Below are positions 8,904 to 17,771 of a stretch of 64,000 nucleotides of DNA, in pieces. Below the pieces are notes generated by a model. That model ran no database searches and was not told the DNA's origin. It saw only the letters and a list, made by a program, of their open reading frames with translations. Position 1 is the first letter of the stretch. Each line of letters starts with the position of its first letter. Source of the stretch: CAWGXZ01 sp963826695 (lineage in GTDB: Bacteria; Pseudomonadota; Gammaproteobacteria; Burkholderiales; Burkholderiaceae_C); contig CAWGXZ010000004.1 of NCBI GenBank assembly GCA_963826695.1, positions 248,001-312,000 of the forward strand, given 5' to 3'. The position numbers and the translations under genes are program-made.

Positions 8904-9140
8904 ATGGGCGGCGAGGGTGGCTTCCTGAGCGGCGGCGTGCCGCGCCAGGCCCGGGTCTACGGCCAGATGGAAAGCTACGATCCGGCCACCGATCGCTGGC
9001 AGCAGCATGCACCGATGCCGACGCCGCGGCATGCCGTGGGTGCCGCGGTCATCGGAGACTGGGTCTACGTGGCGGGTGGCGGCGCCGTCCTCGGCGGCGC
9101 GGTGCAATCCGCCGTGCACGAGGCTTTCACGCTCGGCTGA
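8904..9140 (+). pseudogene. Kelch-repeat protein remnant (C-terminal fragment)
   Basis: The 78 codons hold about one and a half Kelch blades: MESYDPATDRWQQHAPMPTP, the RHAVGAAVIG strand and VYVAGGG, then a C-terminal strand ending HEAFTLG. Complete Kelch beta-propellers need four to seven blades, so this cannot fold as one. It starts 8 bp after the DUF3445 stop and its first residues (GGEGGFLSGGVPRQ) already match the interior of a blade, as if the 5' part had been deleted. I read it as the 3' stub of a lost gene. It could still be translated from the ATG at 8904. Confidence 0.6.
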
Positions 9141-9180
9141 GGGCAACGATCGCAGGCGGCGCCGCCGCTGCGCAGGGCCG

Positions 9181-9441
9181 TCAGCTGCGTTGCCAGTGCG
9201 CGTCTGCCGACTCGGACTCGGGCCGGCTCAGGACCGCGATCGCGCCGTCGCGACCGGTGATCGCGCGCGCGATGAATGCGGCGCCGAGCGCCATTGACGC
9301 CAGGCGCCCGGCAACGCTGTGCCGCCGGCTCAGAAGGAAGTACAGGCCGACGCCGAACGCGAACCAGTGCTCGCCCGGCAGGCTGGGGCGGCTGTCGTCG
9401 AATTCGCGCAGACGTTCGAGGAGGGACGGGTCGTGATGCAT
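9181..9441 (-). CDS. Small putative membrane protein
   Basis: I do not recognise a family for these 86 residues. The central part (HWFAFGVGLYFLL, then LASMALGAAFIARAI) has one or two hydrophobic stretches. They are separated by a basic turn (SRRHSVAGR) and flanked by a charged N-terminus (LLERLREFDDSRP) and an acidic tail. That fits a small inner-membrane protein. A GGAG-like ribosome site lies before the ATG. It sits 66 bp downstream of the HAD phosphatase on the same strand and could be co-transcribed. It is convergent with the Kelch remnant. Confidence 0.55.
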   Translation of the reverse strand: MHHDPSLLERLREFDDSRPSLPGEHWFAFGVGLYFLLSRRHSVAGRLASMALGAAFIARAITGRDGAIAVLSRPESESADAHWQRS

Positions 9442-9507
9442 GGGGGTCTCCGGGATGGAGCCATCCGGCCAGCAGAACCGGTGCCCGGACCGGGCGCCTT
9501 GCGCGGT

Positions 9508-10197
9508 TCAGCCCGCCGGAATGCGCCTTCGGGCGATCGGCGATCGATCCCACTGTTCCACCAGGGCCTGCGGGCTGTCGTAGACGGCGGCGGCACCCTG
9601 CAGCGAGGCATCGTCCCACCAGCCGCCGCAGCGCACCGCGATGGTGTCGACACCGGCGGCGCGCGCGGCCTCGATGTCGTACGGCGTGTCGCCGAGCAGC
9701 ATCGCCTCGACCGGCTCGACACCGCAGCGAGCGAGCGCGGCCTGGATGATGTCGGGGTCGGGCTTGGAGTGTTCGGCGTCGTCCGCAGTCACGACGCGAT
9801 CGAGCAGGTCGGCAACGCCGGCGCGCTCGAGCACGGCCTGCATCTCGGCGCCGCCGGCGGCGCTCGCCACGACCAGTTCGATTTCCTCGGCCAGCAGCCG
9901 CTCGATCAGGGCGCGCGCACCGGGGGTCGGCTGCAGCGACGGCAGGTGCTCCTCGAGGAAAAGCCGCCGCCGGTCGTCGACCAGCTGCTCGGCAAACGCC
10001 GGGTCGAGTTCGCCCAGCAGTTCGGCCAGCAGCTTGTCGGAGCCTTTGCCGATCAATGCACGGATGCGCTCGTAGGCAAGCGGATGCCGATGCCGGCGCA
10101 GGGTCTCCTGCCAGGACAGGGCGTGTGCATGGTTGCTGTCGAGCAGCGTGCCGTCGATGTCGAGCAGCACGGCGCGGGTGGGGGCGTATTCCTTCAT
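9508..10197 (-). CDS. HAD-superfamily phosphatase (phosphoglycolate phosphatase-like)
   Basis: All four HAD motifs are visible in 229 residues: DIDGTLLDS (nucleophile Asp and acid/base Asp), a Ser in VVASAAG, Lys in HSKPDPDI, and GDTPYDIEAA. An alpha-helical cap lies between motifs I and II, as in the beta-phosphoglucomutase/phosphoglycolate phosphatase group. The longer frame to 10299 adds 34 arginine-rich residues unlike the family. I therefore start at MKEYAPTRAVLLDIDG. The substrate is unknown, since members act on many small phosphate esters. Confidence 0.85.
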   Translation of the reverse strand: MKEYAPTRAVLLDIDGTLLDSNHAHALSWQETLRRHRHPLAYERIRALIGKGSDKLLAELLGELDPAFAEQLVDDRRRLFLEEHLPSLQPTPGARALIERLLAEEIELVVASAAGGAEMQAVLERAGVADLLDRVVTADDAEHSKPDPDIIQAALARCGVEPVEAMLLGDTPYDIEAARAAGVDTIAVRCGGWWDDASLQGAAAVYDSPQALVEQWDRSPIARRRIPAG

Positions 10198-10315
10198 GGC
10201 GCGCCGAAAGGCAACGCACATTCCCGCGGTGTGCCACCCGGCGCGGTCCGTGGTCCTCGAGCCGCGACGCGTTGCCTTCGCGGTCCGCGCTGCCGCCACG
10301 TTCTAATCAGGGCGA

Positions 10316-11734
10316 ATGGCCACCGACGACTCGCCCACGCACCGCACCGCCCTCCCGCCGGCGGCGGGCATCAATCGCCGGCTCGATGCGATGCTGCGGG
10401 GTCCGATCCTCGCGACGCTGTTCGGCCTGGCCTGGCCGAACGTGCTGATGATGCTGGCGCAGTCGAGTACCGGGCTGGTCGAAACCTGGTTCCTGTCGCG
10501 GCTCGGCACCGATGCGCTGGCCGGTGCGGCGCTGGTCGTGCCGGTGCTGATGCTGATGCAGAACATGTCGCAGGGCGCGATGGGCGGCGGCATCTCCTCG
10601 GCCATCGCGCGCGCGCTCGGCGCCGGCCGCGCCGACGAGGCCCATCGCCTGGTGTTGCAGGCGGTGCTGCTGAACGGCGGGCTCGGCCTGGTGTTCTCGG
10701 CGCTGCTGTTCGCCTTCGGCCCGTGGCTCTTTCGCCGCATGGGCGCCGAGCCGGGCGCGCTGGCCGCGGCGCTCGAATACTCGAACGTGCTCGCCGGCGG
10801 GCTGGTGCTGATGTGGATCATGAACGCGCTGGCGAGCGCGGTCCGCGCCACCGGCAACATGCTGGTTCCCGGCGCCGTGATCTGCGGCGGCGCGCTGCTG
10901 CTGGTGCCGCTGTCGAGCGGACTGATCTTCGGCTGGGGGCCGGTTCCGGCGCTCGGCATGGCAGGGGCCGGCTGGGCCATGGTGAGCTACTACGCCGGCG
11001 GTGCGGCGGTCCTCGTCTGGTATTGCCGCAGCGGCCGCAATGCGGCGCAGCTGCGCGGCGGACGGCCGCATTGGCCGCTGATGCAGCGCATCCTCTCGGT
11101 CGGCGCGCTGGCGACGATCAATCCGCTGCTCACCAACGGGCTCGTCGCGGCGCTGACCACGCTGGTCGGTGCCTACGCCGGCACGGCCGCGCTGGCCGGC
11201 TTCGGCACCGCTGCGCGGCTCGAGTACCTGGTGATTCCGCTGGCCTTCGGCATCGGCGCGCCGCTGGTCGCGATGGTCGGATCGAACATCGGCGCCGGGC
11301 AGAGCGCCCGGGCGCTGCGCATTGCACTGACCGGCGGGGCGATGGCCTTCGTGCTGGCCGAAAGCATCGGGCTGGCGGCGGCGTTCTGGCCGCGGGCCTG
11401 GATGGAACTGTTCACCGCCGAGCCGCAGGCGATCGACGCCGGCGCGGCCTACCTGCGCCGGGTCGGGCCGGTGCTCGGCTTCTTCGGAATCGGGCTGACG
11501 CTGTATTTCGCATCGCAGGGGGCCGGCCGGCTGAAATGGCCGCTGCTCGCCGGTGCCACGCGACTGCTCGTCTCGGCTGGCGGCGGCTGGCTGGTGCTCC
11601 GCTGGACCGGTTCGTTGAACGGGCTCTTCGCCGCCGCCGCCGTCGGGATGTTCCTCTACGGCGCGATCACCCTGGCGGCGGTCGCCTCGGGCGGCTGGTT
11701 CGCGGGTCGTTCAGCGCCGATGGCGCACCGCTGA
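10316..11734 (+). CDS. MATE-family multidrug/Na+ efflux transporter
   Basis: This 472-residue protein has about twelve hydrophobic segments in two similar halves, as expected for MATE transporters. Typical segments are ILATLFGLAWPNVLMML, then LVETWFLSRLGTDALAG near TM1-2, and the equivalent PLVAMVGSNIGAG in the second half. The family exports cationic or amphipathic compounds in exchange for Na+ or H+. It stands alone, divergent from the HAD gene with 118 bp between them. Drug specificity cannot be read from sequence. Confidence 0.9.
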   Translation: MATDDSPTHRTALPPAAGINRRLDAMLRGPILATLFGLAWPNVLMMLAQSSTGLVETWFLSRLGTDALAGAALVVPVLMLMQNMSQGAMGGGISSAIARALGAGRADEAHRLVLQAVLLNGGLGLVFSALLFAFGPWLFRRMGAEPGALAAALEYSNVLAGGLVLMWIMNALASAVRATGNMLVPGAVICGGALLLVPLSSGLIFGWGPVPALGMAGAGWAMVSYYAGGAAVLVWYCRSGRNAAQLRGGRPHWPLMQRILSVGALATINPLLTNGLVAALTTLVGAYAGTAALAGFGTAARLEYLVIPLAFGIGAPLVAMVGSNIGAGQSARALRIALTGGAMAFVLAESIGLAAAFWPRAWMELFTAEPQAIDAGAAYLRRVGPVLGFFGIGLTLYFASQGAGRLKWPLLAGATRLLVSAGGGWLVLRWTGSLNGLFAAAAVGMFLYGAITLAAVASGGWFAGRSAPMAHR

Positions 11735-11774
11735 GAACCGGGCGATCCGAAACGCCCGTTCTGCAGGACGGCGA

Positions 11775-12683
11775 TCAGACCAGATGGCTCGAGAGCACAC
11801 GATAGCTGGTGACGCCGTAGTAGAGCGAAGCCTCGACGCCGAGGCCGGCGAAGGGCAGGTCGATGGCGACGAACGAGGGCATGGTCTCGTCTTCCCGGAG
11901 ATCGAAGCCGGCCATCCCGGCCTTGATGAGCGTGCCCATTTCGCTGACCGTGTCGCCGTTGACGTATTTGGCGATCTTGAGTGCGGAAACCAGCTTCCCC
12001 ATCTTCGGTATCGCGGCCGCCCACCGGGCGAAGCTCAGCCACTTGGCGCCGATTGCAAGATTCCAGTCGACCCCGGAACTCTGGATCGAATTGAAGTCGT
12101 GGGGGTGGTAGATGCCCGTGGCAAAGCAGAGCACGACAGACCCCGAGTAGCCTCCGCCGGCGATCATGTAACGCTCGGTTCCCGCCGCAATCGAAAAGTA
12201 GTTGTCCGGGTTCTTCAGGTTGAACATGGCGGCCGTCGTCAGGTCGAGCCCGTTGGCCTCGGTCGACACGTTCGTGCTTCCGGCGCCCGCCTTGGCGCCG
12301 ATGCCGAACCAGAACATGCCCCGCTTGTCCCAGTAGGGTGCGTCGCTGTTGTCGACCGGCGTCTTCATCCAGCCGTCGTAGACCGGATCGCCGACCTGCT
12401 TGCTGACTTCGCCGAAGTCGAGGCCCAGGTGCGTGACGGTCTGGCCGCCCGGATCGGCCCGGCAATCGGGTTTCGAGAGGCCTGCGACATAACGCAGCTG
12501 GAAGGCGCCAATGGCCTGTCGGGTCTTCGGGCCGCTCTTCCCGTCGACCGCCAGCACCGCGATCGACGGCAACTTGCCCGCCGCGATCCATTTGTTGAGC
12601 CGGGCCTGGACGGCGGTCACGTCCTTCGACCGGTTGACCCCGCGCTTGCCGACCGATTTGGTGATGGAAATCGTTTCCTTCAT
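11775..12683 (-). CDS. Peptidoglycan-binding domain protein with an unassigned C-terminal domain
   Basis: The protein is 302 residues long. Residues about 17-75 (KDVTAVQARLNKWI, then VLAVDGKSGPKTRQAIGAFQ) are a clear PG_binding_1 repeat. The remaining 220 residues I cannot assign. They include DKRGMFWFGIGAKAG, a region with YSGSVVLCFATGIYHPHDF and a C-terminal FAGLGVEASLYYGVTSY. There is no signal peptide or membrane segment, so export, if any, is non-classical. A GGGAG ribosome site supports the ATG at 12683; the longer upstream frame is not used. The lack of a signal and the wall-binding module would fit a contractile-system cargo or a phage-derived protein, but that is inference. Confidence 0.75.
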   Translation of the reverse strand: MKETISITKSVGKRGVNRSKDVTAVQARLNKWIAAGKLPSIAVLAVDGKSGPKTRQAIGAFQLRYVAGLSKPDCRADPGGQTVTHLGLDFGEVSKQVGDPVYDGWMKTPVDNSDAPYWDKRGMFWFGIGAKAGAGSTNVSTEANGLDLTTAAMFNLKNPDNYFSIAAGTERYMIAGGGYSGSVVLCFATGIYHPHDFNSIQSSGVDWNLAIGAKWLSFARWAAAIPKMGKLVSALKIAKYVNGDTVSEMGTLIKAGMAGFDLREDETMPSFVAIDLPFAGLGVEASLYYGVTSYRVLSSHLV

Positions 12684-12854
12684 GGCTTTCTCCCGGTGGC
12701 GCCACAAGCCGGCCCGGCGCATGACGCAGCGGCTCGGCTTGGCGCAGCGTAGCGCGCGATGCCCCTGCTGCATAGCGCGGGCTTGGGGGGCGGATCGTTG
12801 GAACGCCTTATGCATAAAGGCTCGAAACAACCCCCCTTGCCCGAGGACTGCACC

Positions 12855-13277
12855 ATGCTGGACAAGACGACCACCCGGTTCTCTCACGTCAAACCGAGCG
12901 ACACACCCTGGCGCAGCGAAGGCCTGCGCGATTTCTTCCTCTACAAGGATCTGGGCGTCGAGGCCGCCACCGCCGGCAAGGTCATCGCGCATCTGGTGAA
13001 AGCCAACATGGCGCCCGAGAAGGGCACCGGCTGGCATCGGCACGAAGCCGAGTTCCAGATCGTCTTCATGACCAAGGGCTGGGCCAAATTCATGTACGAG
13101 GACCGGGAGACGCTGGTCGAAGCCGGCGACTGCGTGCACCAGCGCCCGGGCATCGCGCATTACCTGTTCGACTACTCGCCCGACATGGAGTACCTCGAGA
13201 TCGTCTGCCCTGCCGACTTCAAGTCGATTGACGTGCCAGGCGTGTGCGAGGTGCCGTCGCCGACGCCCTGGAAGTGA
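12855..13277 (+). CDS. Cupin-domain protein
   Basis: This is a 140-residue single-domain cupin. The metal-binding motif is recognisable as WHRHEAEFQIVFMTKGWAKF (two His and a Glu) and the second cupin motif contributes His in GIAHYLFDY. The start MLDKTTTRFSHV is 32 codons inside the open frame. The upstream codons are atypical, and the family normally starts here. Cupins of this size act as metal-dependent dioxygenases, isomerases or ligand sensors; no function can be chosen. It is convergent with the GST gene. Confidence 0.8.
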   Translation: MLDKTTTRFSHVKPSDTPWRSEGLRDFFLYKDLGVEAATAGKVIAHLVKANMAPEKGTGWHRHEAEFQIVFMTKGWAKFMYEDRETLVEAGDCVHQRPGIAHYLFDYSPDMEYLEIVCPADFKSIDVPGVCEVPSPTPWK

Positions 13278-13308
13278 TCCCGAAGCCCGCTGCCCTGCGT
13301 CGGCGGGC

Positions 13309-13977
13309 TCAGAAATCCATCTCGAGTTCCTCGATGTCCTCGGGTTCGAGCCGCGCCGCCTCGACCCACTCCTGCATCTCGGGCATCGCCATGATGGTTT
13401 CGCAATAACGCGCGCACACCGGCGGCAGCTTGACGCCGTAGGTGAGGAAGCGCGTTGCCACCGGCGCGTACATCGCGTCGGCCATGCCGCGCTGCTCGCC
13501 GTAGAGGAACGGGCCGCCGTAGGTCGCCAGGCACTCGGTCCAGATCTCGATGATCCGGTCGATGTCGGGCTGCGCCCCGGCCCAGACCTTGTGGCCGGGA
13601 AAGCTTGCCTTCAGGTTCATCGGCAGCGAGGCGCGAAGGTTGGCGAAACCCGAATTCATCTCGCCGCTGATCGAGCGGCAGTGCGCGCGGGCAATCCGGT
13701 CGGCGGGCATCAGCCCGGCGTCGGGCCTGATCTCGTTGAGGTACTGGGCGATGGCCAGCGTGTTCCAGACGTTGGCGCCGTCGTGCGTCAGGCGCGGCAC
13801 GCGGATCGACGGCGCGAGCAGCAACAGTTCCTTGCGGGCATCGGCGTCGTCCGGCGAGACCATGATTTCTTCGAAGTCCAGACCGACGAAGCGCACCATC
13901 AACCAGCCTCGCAGCGACCAGGACGAATAGTTCTTGCTGCTCAGGGTGAGCGTGGCAACAGGCTGCGCTTTGGACAT
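13309..13977 (-). CDS. Glutathione S-transferase family protein
   Basis: The protein has 222 residues from MSKAQPVATLTL. The N-terminal thioredoxin-like half contains SSKNYSSWSLRGWL, where a Ser lies at the usual catalytic position, followed by the cis-proline segment IRVPRLTHDG and the NTLAIAQYL helix. The C-terminal half is all-helical with YGEQRGMADAMYAPV, typical of the bacterial YfcF-like GST group. Likely glutathione-dependent detoxification or thiol chemistry in the cytoplasm. The 34 residues upstream in frame are not GST-like and were left out. Confidence 0.85.
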   Translation of the reverse strand: MSKAQPVATLTLSSKNYSSWSLRGWLMVRFVGLDFEEIMVSPDDADARKELLLLAPSIRVPRLTHDGANVWNTLAIAQYLNEIRPDAGLMPADRIARAHCRSISGEMNSGFANLRASLPMNLKASFPGHKVWAGAQPDIDRIIEIWTECLATYGGPFLYGEQRGMADAMYAPVATRFLTYGVKLPPVCARYCETIMAMPEMQEWVEAARLEPEDIEELEMDF

Positions 13978-14080
13978 GGACGGCTTTCGTGCAGGAAGGG
14001 CCCAGCGCGGATCGCAAGGGCTGTGCCACGGCTGGCGCAGGAGTTGCACCCACGTCGCATTCCCCCACGGAGAGCCCACG

Positions 14081-15295
14081 ATGTATTCCGCTTATCAGGC
14101 GCACTCTGATCTGATGTCGCCGCTGCGTGCGATGGCGAAAATGTCGCTGCCGCTGCTCGACGCCCCGAACCGCGGCTGGCCCCGGCAGCCGGCGAGCCGC
14201 CACCTCGCTGCCTCGTGCAGGCTGCTCGAACTGGCCGAGGTCACGCACCGGCGTCCCCCGTGGCGGATCGACAGCGTCGTCGTCAAGGGCGAGGTCGTCC
14301 CGGTGACCGAGGAGGTGGTGGCGGTGACGCCGTTCGCGACGCTGCTGCGCTTTCGCAAGCCGGTTGCCACCGCCGAGCCGAAGCTGCTGGTCGTTGCACC
14401 AATGTCGGGCCATTTCGCGACGCTGCTGCGCGATACGGTGCGCACGGTGGCGCAGGATCACGACGTCTATGTCACCGACTGGCACAACATACGCGACGTG
14501 CCGCTGGCGGCCGGCCGCTTCGGACTCGACGAATACACCCAGCACATCATCGACTTCCTCGAGGTCATGGGCCCGAACGCCAACGTGCTCGCCGTCTGCC
14601 AGCCGTGCATCTCGTCGATCGCGGCGGTGGCGCTGATGTCGGAAGACCAGCACCCGGCCACACCCGCCAGTCTGACGCTGATGGCCGGCCCGGTCGATTG
14701 CCGGATCAGCCCCACCGAGGTCAACCGGCTGGCGACCAGCAAGCCGATCGAGTGGTTCCGCAAGAACCTGATCAACCCGGTACCGGCGCGCCACGGTGGC
14801 GCGGGTCGGCAGGTGTATCCGGGATTCGTGCAGCTCTCGGCGTTCATCAGCATGAACCGCACGCGCCACGCCGATGCCTTCAAGGCGTACTACCGGCACC
14901 TGGTCCGCGACGAATTCGAGCAGGCCGAGGTGACGCGGACCTTCTACGAGGAATACATGGCGGTGGCCGACCTGTCCGCCGACTTCTACCTGGAAACCGT
15001 CGAGCAGGTGTTCCAGACGCATGCGCTGCCGCGCGGCAAGCTGAGCTTCAAGGGCCGCAAGGTCAATCCGGCAGCGATTCGCCGCACCGCGCTGCTCACG
15101 GTCGAAGGCGAACGCGACGACATCTGCGCCATCGGCCAGACGCTCGCCGCGCAGGACCTGGCGAGCAGCCTGCGGCCGCACATGCGCACGCACTACGTCC
15201 AGCCCGACGTCGGTCACTACGGCGTCTTCGCCGGCAAGCGCTGGCAGAACCAGATCTACCCGGTGATGCGCAACGTCGTCCACGTGTCGCAGTAG
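14081..15295 (+). CDS. phaZ: Intracellular poly(3-hydroxybutyrate) depolymerase
   Basis: This 404-residue protein matches the PhaZ1 family of Ralstonia type. It has the long N-terminal region (MYSAYQAHSDLMSPLRAMAK), the alpha/beta-hydrolase core with LLVVAPMSGHFATLLRDTV and VYVTDWHNIRDVPL, and a C-terminal PHB_depo_C part. The nucleophile region reads VLAVCQPCISS, so a cysteine replaces the serine of the usual lipase box, as known for this family. A late Asp and the His in QPDVGHYGVF complete the triad. It degrades storage PHB granules in the cytoplasm. The start follows an ACGGAGAG ribosome site. The track frame extending back to 13934 crosses the GST start and was rejected. Confidence 0.9.
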   Translation: MYSAYQAHSDLMSPLRAMAKMSLPLLDAPNRGWPRQPASRHLAASCRLLELAEVTHRRPPWRIDSVVVKGEVVPVTEEVVAVTPFATLLRFRKPVATAEPKLLVVAPMSGHFATLLRDTVRTVAQDHDVYVTDWHNIRDVPLAAGRFGLDEYTQHIIDFLEVMGPNANVLAVCQPCISSIAAVALMSEDQHPATPASLTLMAGPVDCRISPTEVNRLATSKPIEWFRKNLINPVPARHGGAGRQVYPGFVQLSAFISMNRTRHADAFKAYYRHLVRDEFEQAEVTRTFYEEYMAVADLSADFYLETVEQVFQTHALPRGKLSFKGRKVNPAAIRRTALLTVEGERDDICAIGQTLAAQDLASSLRPHMRTHYVQPDVGHYGVFAGKRWQNQIYPVMRNVVHVSQ

Positions 15296-15355
15296 GCCGC
15301 CCCCCGGGGGCGGCGCGCCGGCATAACATCGCTGCGCCCCCCGGACTCCCTGCAC

Positions 15356-16486
15356 ATGCGATTCAGCGACTTCATCGACGACCATCTGGACGAAATCATT
15401 GCCGAATGGGAGCGCTTCGCACGCACCATGGAGCTGGCCGCACCGCTGTCGGGCGAGGCGCTGCGCGACCACTGCCGCGAGATCCTGCTGGCGATCGCCA
15501 TTCAGATGGAGGCGTTCGAGCCGAGCGAGGTGCAATCGGCCGTGTTGTCGAAGCCGGGTTCTCCGGCGGATCCGCCGGAGAACCCGGCGACGCTGCACGG
15601 CTCGCTGCGCTACCTGGCGGGTTTCGACCCGGTGCAACTCGTGGGCGAGTTCCGGGCGTTGCGCTACAGCGTCATGACGCTGTGGCAGCGTTCGGGCAAA
15701 TCGTCCGGCGGTGAGTCGGCGATGGACGAGTTGATCCGCTTCAACCAGGCACTCGACCGCGCCCTGTCGGATTCGGTCGAACGCTATGCCGCCGATGTGG
15801 CCGCCTCGCGCGACATGTTCCTGGCCGTCTTGGGGCACGATCTGCGCAGCCCGTTGTCGGTGGTCGACATGTCGGCCATGCTGCTGGTGCGGCCCGAGCT
15901 GTCGCAATCCTCGCGCGAGCAGGCACTGGCACGCATCGGCCGTGCCGCGCGCGAGATGAACCGGCTGGTCACCGACTTGCTGGAATACACGCGTACCCGG
16001 CTCGGCGCCGGCATTCCGATCGAGCTCAAGGCGTGCGATCTTCGCGAGCTGTGCGAGCAGGCGATCGATTCGGCGCGCGCCAGCCATCCCCGGCAGGTGT
16101 TCGAGCTGCATTCCTCGGGTGATCTGCAACTGCAGGCCGATGTCTCGCGCATCCGCCAGGCACTTTCGAACCTGCTCTACAACGCCGTACAGCACGGCGC
16201 GACCGGGCCGATCACGCTGACCGCGCAAGGCGAGCCCGGCGAGGTCGTGCTGAGCGTTGCCAACGCCGGGCCACCGATACCCCCCGAGGCGCTGCCGGCG
16301 ATCTTCGAGCCGCTGATGCAGGCAGGTCGCGAGGTCGCAGACCGAAGGTCGTCCCGCAGTGCCACCAGCCTCGGACTCGGCCTGTTCATCGTCCGCCAGA
16401 TCGTCAGCGGCCATCGCGGCAGCATCGAGGTCGAGTCCAGCGCGGAAAGCGGCACCGTCTTCACCATGCGCCTGCCGCGCGGCTGA
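15356..16486 (+). CDS. Sensor histidine kinase with RsbRD-like N-terminal domain, no membrane segment
   Basis: In 376 residues there is an all-helical N-terminal domain (about 1-140, resembling the RsbRD/RsbT co-antagonist N-terminus). A HisKA domain follows with phospho-acceptor His161 in LGHDLRSPLS, then a HATPase_c domain with N-box LSNLLYNAVQHG and G-box GLGLFIVRQIV. No transmembrane stretch is present, so it is a cytoplasmic kinase. No response regulator is adjacent, which makes it an orphan. It lies 60 bp after phaZ on the same strand, but the DNA gives no firm evidence of co-transcription or a functional link. Confidence 0.88.
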   Translation: MRFSDFIDDHLDEIIAEWERFARTMELAAPLSGEALRDHCREILLAIAIQMEAFEPSEVQSAVLSKPGSPADPPENPATLHGSLRYLAGFDPVQLVGEFRALRYSVMTLWQRSGKSSGGESAMDELIRFNQALDRALSDSVERYAADVAASRDMFLAVLGHDLRSPLSVVDMSAMLLVRPELSQSSREQALARIGRAAREMNRLVTDLLEYTRTRLGAGIPIELKACDLRELCEQAIDSARASHPRQVFELHSSGDLQLQADVSRIRQALSNLLYNAVQHGATGPITLTAQGEPGEVVLSVANAGPPIPPEALPAIFEPLMQAGREVADRRSSRSATSLGLGLFIVRQIVSGHRGSIEVESSAESGTVFTMRLPRG

Positions 16487-16538
16487 TCACCGGGCGCGTG
16501 CTGCGGAATCGACGCGCGTCGATCCGGCGCTTCGAGCC

Positions 16539-17672
16539 TCAGTATTCCCAGAAGATGCGCTGCAGTTCGCGCGTGTCGCGGGTGCGGGTCAGCGCCACCG
16601 CGGCGAGGATCTTGGCCTTCTGCGGATTCAGGTCGTGCGCGACCACCCAGTCGTACTGGTCGTCGGGCTGCTCGGCATTGCGCAGCACGAAGCCGTCGCC
16701 AACGCGCGACGAGCGGATGATCTGCACGCCGCCGGCGCGAATGCCGCGCAAGGTTTCCACCAGGTAGCCGGCGACCGAGCCGTTGCCCGTGCCGGCGTGG
16801 ACGATGGCCTTCGCACCGGCCTGGACCGCGGCGGTATAGGGCAGCGGGTTCATGTTGCCCGAGCCATAGACGATGGCGACCTCGGGCAGGGTGTCGATCG
16901 TGTCGATGTCGAACTCCGACTGCAGGCCGTGGCGCTTGACCGAACTGCGGAAGAAGTAGGTCTTGCCTTCGACCACCATCCCGAGCGGACCCCACTGGCT
17001 GAAAAAGGCGCTCGGCTTGATGTTGACGCGCTTGGTCGCGTCGCGACCGGCATGGATCTCGTCGTTCATCGTCAGCAGCACGCCCTTGCCGCGCGCACTC
17101 GGGCTGCCGGCGACCACCACCGCATCGAGCAGGTTCAGCGCACCGTCGGCCGAGATCGCCGTCGACGGCCGCATCGACGCGGCCATCACGATCGGCTTGT
17201 CGCTGCGCACCACCAGGTCGAGGAAAAGCGCGGTCTCCTCGAGCGTGTCGGTGCCGTGGGTGATGACGACGCCATCGACATCGCTGCGCTTGAGCAGGGC
17301 GCTGACCTGCTTGGCAAGCTGCACCAGCTGGACGTTGGTGAAGCTCTCCGAAGCGATCTGGAACGCCTGCTCGCCGCGCACGCGGGCGTACTTGGCAATC
17401 GCCGGGACGGCGGCGATCAGCCGCTCGACCGGCACCTTCGCGGCCTGATAGGTCGCGCTGTTGCTCGCATCGGCGCCGGCGCCGGCGATCGTTCCGCCGG
17501 TGGCGACGATGACGATGTTCGGCAAGGCCGCCGTGGCGGCGGCGCTGGCGGGTCGCGTCGCGGCGGCGGGCGCTTGCTGCGCGGTGGCGGCGCCGGGGGC
17601 GGCGCAGCCGGCGGCCAGGCAGAGCAGCGCGACCTGGCTCAGGTGCAGGGCAAAACGCATCGGTGAACGCAT
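16539..17672 (-). CDS. L-asparaginase, type II, probably exported
   Basis: This 377-residue protein has both asparaginase threonine motifs: NIVIVATGGTIAGAG and ITHGTDTLEETALFLD. Conserved interior segments such as ADGALNLLDAV also fit the type II enzyme. The N-terminus from the second Met of the frame reads MRSPMRFALHLSQVALLCLAAGC. This is a signal sequence ending in a lipobox-like LAAGC, so it may be a lipoprotein, although cleavage after ATA is an alternative. The alanine/proline stretch before residue 50 is a linker. A GAAGGA ribosome site fixes the start at 17672, not 17711. It hydrolyses asparagine to aspartate and ammonia in the periplasm. Confidence 0.9.
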   Translation of the reverse strand: MRSPMRFALHLSQVALLCLAAGCAAPGAATAQQAPAAATRPASAAATAALPNIVIVATGGTIAGAGADASNSATYQAAKVPVERLIAAVPAIAKYARVRGEQAFQIASESFTNVQLVQLAKQVSALLKRSDVDGVVITHGTDTLEETALFLDLVVRSDKPIVMAASMRPSTAISADGALNLLDAVVVAGSPSARGKGVLLTMNDEIHAGRDATKRVNIKPSAFFSQWGPLGMVVEGKTYFFRSSVKRHGLQSEFDIDTIDTLPEVAIVYGSGNMNPLPYTAAVQAGAKAIVHAGTGNGSVAGYLVETLRGIRAGGVQIIRSSRVGDGFVLRNAEQPDDQYDWVVAHDLNPQKAKILAAVALTRTRDTRELQRIFWEY

Positions 17673-17771
17673 GGAAAGTCCTTCAGACAGTGGAGACGCC
17701 GAGCAAAGCAACCTCTGGACCGCGATAACGTGCGCCCGGCGTGCACGGGCGTGTTTGCTGCGCTGCCCGCG

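Noticed and set aside
13287..13312. AGCCCGC/GCGGGCT stem between the cupin and GST genes
   Set aside because: A 7-bp stem with a 12-base loop and no T-tract on either strand; too weak to call a terminator.
16508..16523. Perfect palindrome ATCGACGCGCGTCGAT between the histidine kinase and asparaginase genes
   Set aside because: It lies between convergent genes with no T-run and has no room for a loop. It could be chance in GC-rich DNA.
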